Source: a bacterium (GTDB lineage: Bacteria; Oederibacteriota; Muellerivitia; Muellerivitales; Muellerivitaceae). From it: DNA of 7,518 bases. Under the pieces are notes generated by a model. That model was not told the origin of the DNA. It was given only the letters and a program-made list of their open reading frames with translations, and made no database searches. The position numbers and the translations under genes are program-made. The DNA lies in assembly GCA_025980505.1 (NCBI GenBank), contig JAICXI010000075.1, positions 1-7,518 on the forward strand. Direction: 5' to 3'. Shown here one piece after another: positions 1 to 6,175 of the stretch (its first letter is position 1; each line of letters begins with the position of its first letter).

Positions 1-1016
1 CCCTCCTCCACGAAGGCCGCGGATTCCTCCAATTGCACGTAAACCTTCGGGTCGGCGAGTTTTTTCAAGGTGGCGATTCCCGCGGCCATGGCCACCGGAT
101 TGCCGGAGAGGGTTCCGGCCTGGTACACCGGCCCTTCGGGCGCGACCCGGCCCATGAGTTCGGCCTTCCCCCCGTAGGCGCCCACCGGCATGCCGCCGCC
201 GATGATTTTGCCCAGCGTGGTCAGGTCCGGCGTCACTCCATAAAGCGCCTGGGCCCCTCCCAGGGCCACCCGGAAACCCGTCATCACCTCGTCAAAGATG
301 AGAACCGACCCGTTTTTCGAGGTCAAATCCCGCAGGCCCTGCAGGAAACCGGGCTTGGGGGGGACCAAACCCATGTTGCCGACCACCGGTTCCACGATGA
401 CCGCCGCGATGTCCTTGTGCCTCGAAAAGGCCTCCTCCACCGTCTTCAGGTCGTTGTAGGGAAGGCTGAGGGTCAGGGAGGCGGTCTCTTCGGGAACGCC
501 CGGGCTGTCCGGAAGCCCCAAGGTAGCCGCCCCGCTCCCCGCCGCCACCAGGAAGCTGTCCCCGTGGCCGTGGTAGCAGCCGTCGAATTTAAGGACCCTT
601 TTTTTGCCCGTGGCGGCCCTGGCCAAACGCAAGGCGCTGAAAGCGGCCTCCGTTCCGGAACTGACGAAGCGCACCTTATCGATGGAAGGGTAAGCCCTTT
701 TAACCAGCACGGCCAATTCGGTTTCCAAAGGGGACGGCGCGCCGAAGGTGAAGCCCTTCCGCAGGACCCGTCGGACGCTGTTCAGGACGTCGAGAGGGAC
801 ATGGCCCAGGATCAGGGGCCCCCAGGATCCCACCAGGTCGATGAACCGGTTCCCGTCCGCGTCGATCAAATAAGGGCCCTTGCCCCGGACGAAGAAAAAA
901 GGAATTCCCCCCACGCTTTGGAAGGCCCTCACCGGGCTGTTGACGCCGCCCACCAGGTGTTTTTGGGCCGACTCGAAAAGTTTTTGGGATCGGATGGTCT
1001 GTAGTTCTTTTTTCAT
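1..1016 (-). CDS. hemL: Glutamate-1-semialdehyde 2,1-aminomutase, 3' end cut by window edge
   Basis: PLP-dependent cytosolic enzyme that converts glutamate-1-semialdehyde to 5-aminolevulinate, the second step of the C5 pathway after HemA. I translated 338 residues from ATG 1014-1016 before the window ends; the family is about 425-430 residues, so roughly 90 C-terminal residues are missing. Visible family landmarks: [13 protein letters not shown] near residues 20-32, [15 protein letters not shown] around 119-133, [12 protein letters not shown] around 144-155, [10 protein letters not shown] around 207-216, FDEVMTGFR around 241-249, the PLP-binding lysine in [18 protein letters not shown] (Lys270), and AGTLSGNP around 300-307. 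Met245 occupies the position linked to gabaculine sensitivity in the family. The start is preceded only by a weak TGGAA, but the reading begins right where homologues begin ([17 protein letters not shown]). It is the last visible gene of the hem cluster, 94 bases after hemB. Confidence 0.97.
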   Translation of the reverse strand, partial: MKKELQTIRSQKLFESAQKHLVGGVNSPVRAFQSVGGIPFFFVRGKGPYLIDADGNRFIDLVGSWGPLILGHVPLDVLNSVRRVLRKGFTFGAPSPLETELAVLVKRAYPSIDKVRFVSSGTEAAFSALRLARAATGKKRVLKFDGCYHGHGDSFLVAAGSGAATLGLPDSPGVPEETASLTLSLPYNDLKTVEEAFSRHKDIAAVIVEPVVGNMGLVPPKPGFLQGLRDLTSKNGSVLIFDEVMTGFRVALGGAQALYGVTPDLTTLGKIIGGGMPVGAYGGKAELMGRVAPEGPVYQAGTLSGNPVAMAAGIATLKKLADPKVYVQLEESAAFVEE

Positions 1017-1062
1017 AAATTCCAGGGTTCAAGGATTTTAAAGGGTGCTGAAAAAGCATTTT

Positions 1063-1106
1063 CCGGCGCGCTGTCAAACAGCCGATTTCGATCCAACCGG
1101 CGCCGG
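1063..1106 (-). repeat. Inverted repeat / nested hairpin in the hemB-hemL gap
   Basis: The 94-base gap between hemB and hemL can fold. CCGGCGC at 1063-1069 is the exact reverse complement of GCGCCGG at 1100-1106 (7 bp), and immediately inside it GCTGT (1070-1074) pairs with ACAGC (1078-1082) around a 3-base loop. The segment 1097-1106 is also a perfect 10-base palindrome (CCGGCGCCGG), which would compete with the outer stem. In the transcript a five-T run follows only about seven bases after the stem, so this is not a canonical terminator. It could stabilise or process the mRNA or modestly reduce hemL expression; function is inferred. Confidence 0.45.
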
Positions 1107-1110
1107 AGCT

Positions 1111-2082
1111 TCATTTGAATAACTTGGCCGCTTCCTTGGCCCAGTAAGTGATGATCCGGTCGGCACCGGCGCGTTTGATGGCCAACAAGCTTTCGGCCAT
1201 GGCGCCTTCCTCGTCCAACCACCCCAATTTGCCCGCGGCCTTGATCATGGCGTACTCGCCCGACACGTGGTAGGCCCAGAGGGGCGCCAGGAACCTTTCT
1301 TTCGCCCGGACAATGATGTCCAAGGCCGTCAGGGCGGGTTTCACCATGACCGCATCCGCGCCTTCCTCGATATCCAGCTCGATTTCCCGCAAGGCTTCCC
1401 TCGGGTTGGAAGCCGGCATCTGGTAAGTCTTCCGGTCGCCGAAAGCGGGGGCCGAATCCGCCGCGTCCCGGAAAGGCCCGTAAAAGCCCGTGGAGAACTT
1501 GGCGGCATAACTCAAGATGGGCGTCATGGAAAAATCATTTTGATCCAGGGTTTTCCGGATGGCGGCGATGCGGCCGTCCATCATGTCGGAGGGCGCCACC
1601 ATATCCGCACCCGCCGCCGCGTGGGACAAGGCGATCTTCGAAAGCAGGGCCAGGGTCTTGTCGTTGTCCACTTCCTTGCCCGCCAGGATGCCGCAATGCC
1701 CGTGGGAGGTGTATTCGCAGGCGCAAACATCCGTGATGACCGCCAGGTCCGGGGCCTCCCTTTTTAAAAGCCGGACGGCCTTTTGGATGACGCCGTTCGG
1801 GTTAAAGGCCTGGCGGGCCTGGGCGTCCTTTTTCCGGGGCAGGCCGAACAAAAGGACGGCCGGAATGCCGAGGGAACGGGCGGCCGAAGCTTCCCGAACC
1901 AGGGATGAAAAACTGTGCCGTTGGACCCCCGGCATGGAAGGGATGGCCTGGGCCGACGGGAGGCCTTCGGCCACAAAAAGGGGAAGGACGAAATCCGAAG
2001 GCCCAAGGCGTGTCTCCTCGAATAAACGCCGGAGCGTCTTGTTTTTACGGTACCGACGCATCCGGTGAATGGGATAGGGCAT
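1111..2082 (-). CDS. hemB: Porphobilinogen synthase (5-aminolevulinate dehydratase), zinc type
   Basis: Cytosolic enzyme that condenses two 5-aminolevulinates to porphobilinogen. The protein is 323 residues, the usual length. Both Schiff-base lysines are present: Lys195 in SYAAKFSTGFYGPFRDAA and Lys248 in DAVMVKPALTALDI. The metal loop DVCACEYTSHGHCG keeps three cysteines (Cys120, Cys122, Cys130), the catalytic zinc ligands, so this is a zinc-dependent enzyme and not the Asp-rich magnesium type of plants and Pseudomonas. Other family blocks are APSDMMDGRI (163-172) and YHVSGEYAMI (271-280), with WAKEAAKLFK at the C-terminus. ATG 2080-2082 has a GAGG ribosome site six bases upstream and fits the family N-terminus (RMRRYRKNKTLRRLFEET). 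It lies 47 bases after the cobA/hemD gene, the shortest spacing in the cluster, and feeds HemC. Confidence 0.98.
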   Translation of the reverse strand: MPYPIHRMRRYRKNKTLRRLFEETRLGPSDFVLPLFVAEGLPSAQAIPSMPGVQRHSFSSLVREASAARSLGIPAVLLFGLPRKKDAQARQAFNPNGVIQKAVRLLKREAPDLAVITDVCACEYTSHGHCGILAGKEVDNDKTLALLSKIALSHAAAGADMVAPSDMMDGRIAAIRKTLDQNDFSMTPILSYAAKFSTGFYGPFRDAADSAPAFGDRKTYQMPASNPREALREIELDIEEGADAVMVKPALTALDIIVRAKERFLAPLWAYHVSGEYAMIKAAGKLGWLDEEGAMAESLLAIKRAGADRIITYWAKEAAKLFK

Positions 2083-2129
2083 TTCAAACCTCGCAAAATA
2101 GCTAACCCCTTGGAATCAGCGGGGGAGCT

Positions 2130-3656
2130 TTATCGTTTCTTTCCCGCCCATTTTACGACGGCGGACACCAAAGCTTCCAACGTATAAATCCGGGGCTGAA
2201 CGGCCAGCTTTCCGCCCCATTGCCGGACCGTCCGGGCGGTGACGGGCCCGATGGCCGCAACCGGCATCCCCTTCAGCCGTCGACGTTCCCGGGGGGCGAA
2301 AATACGGTAAAAATGTTCGACGGCCGAGGAAGAAGCGAAAGTGACCAGGTCCACGCCGTCTTCCTCCATCAACAACCGGCGGAGCCTTTCCCCGACGCCC
2401 CGGGGCGCACGGTTCTCATAAAGCGGTAAAAGGTCGGCCGCCGCGCCTTTTTTCCTTAAGAATTCCGCCAGCAATTCCCGGCCTTCCTTGGCCCGCGCCA
2501 AAAGCAGCCTTTTCCCGGTTATTTTTATTTTTTGGAATTCCCTCACCAGGCCCTCCTGCTTGTAATCCCCCGGCACCAAATCGGCCCTCAACCCGAAGCG
2601 GGCCAGCGCCTTGGCCGTGGACGCTCCCACGCAAGCGATGCGGAGCTTCCCCAGGCCCCTCGCGTCTTTGCGGCATTGAACGAGCCTTTGCATGAAAATT
2701 TCAACCGCGTTCACGCTGGAAAAGACCAGCCAGTCATACCGGTTGATTCGGTCGAGCTTCGCCTTATCCCGCCCCGTCAGGGGCAAGGGGTGGATTTCAA
2801 TGGTCGGTATTTCCAACACTTCCGCGCCGGCTTCCTCCAGCATGCCCGAAAGGTGGCTGGCCTGGGCCCGGCCCCTGGTGACCAGGACGCGGAGCCCGGA
2901 AAGGGGCTTTTTCATGAACCATTCAAACTTCTCCCCCAAGGGGACGACCTTTCCCACGATCAAGGTGGCCGGAGGCTGCAACCCGGCTTTCCGTACCAAG
3001 GAGGGCAGGGTGGCCAGGGTTCCCTTCGCCACCTTTTGCCGGGATGTGGTCCCCCACTGGATGACCGCGGCCGGCGTGGCCGGGTCCTTCCCTTTTTCCA
3101 CAAGCCGCGCGCAAACCTCGGGAAGCGCGTGGAGCCCCATGAGGAACACCAGGGTGCCGTTGTTTTCGGCCAAGTTGCCCCAGTCGACTTGGGTGCCCTC
3201 CTTGGACGGGTCCTCATGGCCCGTCACCACCGTAAAAGACGCCGTAAGCCGGCGGTGGGTCACGGGGATTCCGGCGTAAGCCGGCACCGCCACCGCCGAG
3301 GTCACTCCCGGCACCACTTCAAAGGGAACGCGGGCTTCCACCAGGGCCTGGACTTCCTCGCCGCCCCTACCGAAAACGAAAGGGTCCCCGCCTTTGAGCC
3401 GCACCACGGTTTTGCCGTGGAGGGCCAACCGCACCAACCGGCGGTTGATTTGTCCCTGGCTTAAGGCCCCGGCTTTTCCACGGCTGCCGCGGAAGATCCT
3501 CCGGGCCCGGTCGGGGATTAAGGAAAGGATGCGGGGATGGATGAGGGCGTCATAAAGCACCGCGTCGGCCTTTTGGATCACGTCCATGGCCTTCAACGTC
3601 AGGAGCCCCGGGTCGCCCGGTCCAGCTCCCACCAGATAAACCTTCCCCATTCTCAT
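2130..3656 (-). CDS. cobA-hemD: Fused uroporphyrinogen III C-methyltransferase / uroporphyrinogen III synthase
   Basis: A 508-residue two-domain protein. Residues about 4-242 are the SAM-dependent methyltransferase (CobA/SUMT) that turns uroporphyrinogen III into precorrin-2: GKVYLVGAGPGDPGLLTLKA (4-23), VVRLKGGDPFVFGRGGEE (84-101), VVPGVTSAVAVPAYAGIPVTHR (114-135), VTGHED (144-149) and PAAVIQWGTTSRQKV (195-209). Residues about 252-505 are the HemD-type synthase that cyclises hydroxymethylbilane: GLRVLVTRGRAQASHLSGML (254-273), YDWLVFSSVNAVEIF (307-321), ACVGASTAKALARFG (341-355), LLLARAKEGRELLAEFL (384-400), DLVTFASSSAVEHF (436-449) and VAAIGPVTARTVRQWGG (466-482). HemD is poorly conserved; position and pattern carry that call. 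I chose ATG 3656 because AGGGAG lies four bases upstream; ATG 3650, giving MGKVYLVGAG, is an equally good start. A longer start at 3704 lacks a ribosome site and adds non-family residues. The fusion is common outside enterobacteria and commits product to precorrin-2 as well as haem. No sirC is visible. Confidence 0.95.
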   Translation of the reverse strand: MRMGKVYLVGAGPGDPGLLTLKAMDVIQKADAVLYDALIHPRILSLIPDRARRIFRGSRGKAGALSQGQINRRLVRLALHGKTVVRLKGGDPFVFGRGGEEVQALVEARVPFEVVPGVTSAVAVPAYAGIPVTHRRLTASFTVVTGHEDPSKEGTQVDWGNLAENNGTLVFLMGLHALPEVCARLVEKGKDPATPAAVIQWGTTSRQKVAKGTLATLPSLVRKAGLQPPATLIVGKVVPLGEKFEWFMKKPLSGLRVLVTRGRAQASHLSGMLEEAGAEVLEIPTIEIHPLPLTGRDKAKLDRINRYDWLVFSSVNAVEIFMQRLVQCRKDARGLGKLRIACVGASTAKALARFGLRADLVPGDYKQEGLVREFQKIKITGKRLLLARAKEGRELLAEFLRKKGAAADLLPLYENRAPRGVGERLRRLLMEEDGVDLVTFASSSAVEHFYRIFAPRERRRLKGMPVAAIGPVTARTVRQWGGKLAVQPRIYTLEALVSAVVKWAGKKR

Positions 3657-3721
3657 AAGTCTCCCTGATCCCCAAAGGCCATCGAAAATGCCGGCAAGCC
3701 CCATGCGGGAGGCTAACCGCC

Positions 3722-3743
3722 GACGGTTGAAAGCCGTCTTTTT
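3722..3743 (+). terminator. Weak terminator-like hairpin on the plus strand, hemC-cobA/hemD gap
   Basis: GACGG (3722-3726) pairs with CCGTC (3734-3738) around TTGAAAG and is followed directly by five Ts (3739-3743) when read on the plus strand. That is the shape of a short intrinsic terminator, but for transcription antisense to the operon; the T-run overlaps the hemC stop codon. The stem is only 5 bp (6 with a G-T pair). Read on the operon strand it is simply a small hairpin just after hemC. Chance occurrence is quite possible. Confidence 0.25.
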
Positions 3744-4683
3744 ACCACGCCGTCCGCCCGAAACCGTTCAAGATCTCCTGCGCCCCCTGATCCAGGAAAT
3801 GCCGGGCCAGTTCCTCCCCCAGTTCCACGGGATTTTGGACCGGGCCCCTCCGGCTGTGCTTCATCATTTGTTCGCCGTTGGGGTTGGCGATGACGCCCGA
3901 AAGGTTCAAGCTTTCGCCCTCCAGGATGCCCAAGGCCCCCACCGGAATCCGGCAGCCCCCCTGCAAGGTCCTCAAAAACGCCCTTTCGGCCCCGGCGCAA
4001 ATGCGGGTGGGAAGGTCGTCCAGGGGCCGCAAGGCTTCCTTCAATTCCGCGTCCCCTTCCCGCAGGGTCACACAAAGCACGCCTTGGGCGGGGGCGGGCA
4101 GCATGATTTCAGGTGAAAGAAGTTCGGTGGCTTCCTTTTCGCGGCCCAAACGCTTCAACCCGGCAAGGGCCAGGACGATGGCCTCCATCTCCCCTTCCCG
4201 CAGTTTCCGCAGCCGCGTGTCCACGTTGCCGCGCAACGGGACCACTTCCAAGTCCGACCGAGTGGCCCGGATCTGGGCTTCCCGGCGCGGGGATGCCGTC
4301 CCAATCCTGGAACCCGCCGGCAGTTCGAAAAACTTGGCTCCGGTCCTGGAAACCATTGCGTCCCGAGGGTCTTCGCGCTTCAGGAAGGCGCCGTACTGGA
4401 TGCCCGCGGGCAAAACCGTCGGCACATCCTTCAAGCTATGGATGGCGGCGCGGACCCGGCCGGACAACAAGGCTTCATCCAGTTCCTTGGTGAACAACCC
4501 CTGGGGCGGTTCGGCGCCCTCCGGAGCGGCTTCCTTGGCCGAAAGCCTGTCCCCGAGGGTCTTCACCGTTTCCAGGCGCACTTCCACACCGGGCAGGAGC
4601 CCCGCGATTTGGAGCCGAACACCCCCGGCTTGCGCCAGGGCCAATTGGCTTCCCCGGGTGCCTATGAGCAGCGGTGATTTCAA
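3742..4683 (-). CDS. hemC: Hydroxymethylbilane synthase (porphobilinogen deaminase)
   Basis: Cytosolic enzyme that polymerises four porphobilinogens into hydroxymethylbilane on a covalent dipyrromethane cofactor. From the chosen start it has 313 residues, the typical bacterial length. The N-terminus KSPLLIGTRGSQLALAQA is typical. HSLKDVPT carries the catalytic aspartate (Asp86), TASPRREAQI and LRGNVDTRLRKL follow, and GGCRIPVGALG holds the cofactor-attachment cysteine (Cys244). PAPAQGVLCV near 197-206 is also typical. I start it at TTG 4681-4683: a perfect AGGAGG at 4691-4696 sits seven bases upstream and the protein then begins where homologues do. An in-frame ATG at 4767 would add 28 unrelated residues (MDARSRFSAGAGRAW...), placing the AGGAGG inside the gene. 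It lies between hemA (104-base gap) and the fused cobA/hemD (85-base gap), whose HemD domain takes its unstable product. Confidence 0.96.
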   Translation of the reverse strand: MKSPLLIGTRGSQLALAQAGGVRLQIAGLLPGVEVRLETVKTLGDRLSAKEAAPEGAEPPQGLFTKELDEALLSGRVRAAIHSLKDVPTVLPAGIQYGAFLKREDPRDAMVSRTGAKFFELPAGSRIGTASPRREAQIRATRSDLEVVPLRGNVDTRLRKLREGEMEAIVLALAGLKRLGREKEATELLSPEIMLPAPAQGVLCVTLREGDAELKEALRPLDDLPTRICAGAERAFLRTLQGGCRIPVGALGILEGESLNLSGVIANPNGEQMMKHSRRGPVQNPVELGEELARHFLDQGAQEILNGFGRTAW

Positions 4684-4690
4684 AAGCGAC

Positions 4691-4696
4691 CCTCCT
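4691..4696 (-). promoter_or_regulatory. Strong ribosome binding site that sets the hemC TTG start
   Basis: On the minus strand this is AGGAGG, a full match to the anti-Shine-Dalgarno core, with a seven-base spacer to TTG 4681-4683. It decides the hemC start against the in-frame upstream ATG at 4767. It is the best ribosome site in the window, paired with the weakest initiation codon. Confidence 0.8.
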
Positions 4697-4705
4697 GCGA
4701 ATGGA

Positions 4706-4728
4706 GCCCGGGGCATCGGCGCCCAGGC
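4706..4728 (-). repeat. Small hairpin upstream of the hemC ribosome site
   Basis: GCCCGGG at 4706-4712 can pair with CCCAGGC at 4722-4728 (six Watson-Crick pairs and one G-T in the transcript) around a nine-base loop. It ends ten bases before the AGGAGG of hemC, so it does not cover the ribosome site. It sits next to the larger hemA-distal hairpin. Function is unknown and chance folding of GC-rich DNA is possible. Confidence 0.35.
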
Positions 4729-4739
4729 CCTCCCCGCTC

Positions 4740-4782
4740 CCGCGGAAAACCGGCTCCTGGCGTCCACCGGCCCCTTCCGCGG
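4740..4782 (-). repeat. Long inverted repeat just after the hemA stop codon
   Basis: CCGCGGAA (4740-4747) and TTCCGCGG (4775-4782) are perfect 8-base inverted repeats. Continuing inward in the transcript, two G-T pairs, a two-base bulge and a further four pairs (CCGG with CCGG) extend the stem, leaving a 13-base loop. The hairpin begins five bases after the hemA TAG. No T-tract follows it, so it is not an intrinsic terminator. The position suggests a 3'-end stabiliser or processing element separating hemA from hemC message, which is inference. Confidence 0.55.
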
Positions 4783-4787
4783 CCCTG

Positions 4788-6056
4788 CTACCGTTTTATT
4801 TCGTCATCCAGCGAAAATATCTCATTCAGCATCCGGGCGAACTCAAACCGGTCGGCCTCGTCCCCGATCTTTTTCAGGTTCACCGTGGGGTCGTGCAGCA
4901 GTTTCCCCGTCAAATCGTGGACAAGCCGTTCCACGGATCTTTTCTCCTTGTCGGAGAGGGCGTTGTTCTTCCCCAAAAACTCCTCCAGTTCCTTCCGCCC
5001 GATGCCCTCGAACCTTTCACGGAGCCGTACGATGGTGGGCACCAGTTCCAGGGTGGCAAGCCAGGAACAAAGCTTGTCCACTTCCTCCTCCAAAATAGCC
5101 TCGGCTTCCTCCACGGCTTTCTGGCGTTGGGCGCGGTTCTTATCGGCGATGGCGGACAAGTCGTCGATGTTGTAAAGGTAAACCGATTCCAGCCGGCCGG
5201 CCTCGGGGTCCACGTTCCGTGGCACGGCCGTGTCGATGAGGAACAGGGATTTCCCTTTCCGGCTTTTCATGGCCCTTTCCACATCGTCCTTCCCCACCCG
5301 GAAACCGCCGCCCACGGCGGTGAGCACGATGTCCACTTGTTCCATTTTTTTCAACCCTTCCTCAAGGGTAAGGGCCGTGCCTTTGAGTTCGGAGGCCAGG
5401 GCCTTGGCTTTTTCCAGGGTACGGTTGGCGATGAAAAGGCCGGGAGCACCCGAATCCACCAGGTACCGGGCCGTCAGCTCGCTCATTTCCCCCGCCCCCA
5501 AAAGCAGGACCTGGTTTTGGGAAAGGTCGCTGAATATCTTGCGGGCCAAGTCCAGGGCCACGCTGGACACGTTGACCGGCATCCGGGCGATTTCGGTCTG
5601 GGTCCGCACGCGTTTCGCCGCGCCGAAGGCCCGCGCGAAAACGCCGTTCACGAGCGAGCCGGCCATACCGGCCTCCCGTGACCCCTGGTAGGCTTCCTTG
5701 ACCTGGCCGAGGATTTGGGCCTCCCCCACCACCATGGAATCCAGGGACGACGCCACCCGGAACAAATGCCGGAAGGCTTCCGCGTCCTCATGAAGGTAAA
5801 AATATTTCCGTATTTCCCCGGGTTTCAACCGGTGATAGCGGCCCAGGCCCCGTTGGATGGAGTCCAGGCTGTCCGCCACATTGTCCGTGGACAGGTAAAA
5901 TTCGACCCGGTTGCAGGTGGAAAGAAAAACCGCTTCCGGCGCCTGGGGCTTGAGCGCACGCAGGATTTCCTTCACCTTATCCGGGGCCAGGGCGTACTTT
6001 TCCCGGACCGAGATCGGGGCGGTGACGTGGTTTAATCCGTAAACAATGAACTTCAT
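4788..6056 (-). CDS. hemA: Glutamyl-tRNA reductase
   Basis: First committed enzyme of C5 tetrapyrrole synthesis: NADPH-dependent reduction of Glu-tRNA(Glu) to glutamate-1-semialdehyde, in the cytosol as a V-shaped dimer. The protein is 422 residues, a normal length. The catalytic domain opens with GLNHVTAPISVREK (7-20) and contains the nucleophile Cys48 in STCNRVEFY, then GEAQILGQVKEAY (111-123) and AKRVRTQTEI (147-156). The NADPH domain shows VLLLGAGEMSELTARYL (183-199), NRTLEKAKALA (211-221), LIDTAVPRNVDPE (273-285) and YNIDDL (295-300). The region after about residue 305 is charged and helical, matching the dimerisation spine. The usual STGA-like stretch of the NADPH domain reads TAVGGG (246-251), a mild deviation. 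ATG 6054-6056 has AGGA six bases upstream. It sits between the hemX-like gene (119-base gap) and hemC. In other bacteria this enzyme is the main control point, by haem-triggered proteolysis or HemX-type partners. Confidence 0.98.
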   Translation of the reverse strand: MKFIVYGLNHVTAPISVREKYALAPDKVKEILRALKPQAPEAVFLSTCNRVEFYLSTDNVADSLDSIQRGLGRYHRLKPGEIRKYFYLHEDAEAFRHLFRVASSLDSMVVGEAQILGQVKEAYQGSREAGMAGSLVNGVFARAFGAAKRVRTQTEIARMPVNVSSVALDLARKIFSDLSQNQVLLLGAGEMSELTARYLVDSGAPGLFIANRTLEKAKALASELKGTALTLEEGLKKMEQVDIVLTAVGGGFRVGKDDVERAMKSRKGKSLFLIDTAVPRNVDPEAGRLESVYLYNIDDLSAIADKNRAQRQKAVEEAEAILEEEVDKLCSWLATLELVPTIVRLRERFEGIGRKELEEFLGKNNALSDKEKRSVERLVHDLTGKLLHDPTVNLKKIGDEADRFEFARMLNEIFSLDDEIKR

Positions 6057-6098
6057 GGCCTGTCCTGAATCCGTTTTGAATCCAAAATTCCCATGCGA

Positions 6099-6117
6099 AG
6101 CGGGGACATCCCCCGCT
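6099..6117 (-). repeat. GC-rich hairpin in the hemX-hemA gap
   Basis: AGCGGGG (6099-6105) and CCCCGCT (6111-6117) form a perfect 7-bp stem with a five-base loop, about 43 bases upstream of the hemA start. No T-run follows on either strand, so it is not an intrinsic terminator. It does not reach the hemA ribosome site (AGGA at 6063-6066). A looser 6-base repeat (6121-6126 with 6156-6161) lies on its other side. It may act as an mRNA stability or processing element at the 5' end of the hemA section of the transcript. Confidence 0.45.
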
Positions 6118-6175
6118 GAAATCCGGAAACTCGCCTTTGTTCAAGCCTCAACATCCCGGATCCGCCCTTTCCGTC

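Noticed and set aside
33..1004. Long plus-strand open frame of 323 codons opposite hemL
   Set aside because: It mirrors a clear HemL in GC-rich DNA, is rich in Arg, Gly, His and Pro, and shows no family motif.
1072..1077. Perfect TTGACA -35 box (minus strand) before hemL
   Set aside because: No acceptable -10 at 16-18 bases; the nearest TAAAAT is about 31 bases away. It is also part of the small GCTGT/ACAGC hairpin.
2532..3464. Plus-strand open frame of 310 codons opposite cobA-hemD
   Set aside because: Antisense shadow of a well-supported two-domain enzyme.
3657..3704. Upstream ATG at 3704 for cobA-hemD
   Set aside because: No ribosome site and the added residues are outside the methyltransferase family N-terminus.
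3878..5098. Plus-strand open frame of 406 codons opposite hemC and hemA
   Set aside because: It crosses the gap between two certain genes on the other strand, is Ser/Arg/Pro-rich and has no recognisable domain.
4674..5681. Plus-strand open frame of 335 codons opposite hemA
   Set aside because: Composition is that of an antisense shadow, with His/Gly/Gln/Phe-rich runs and no motif.
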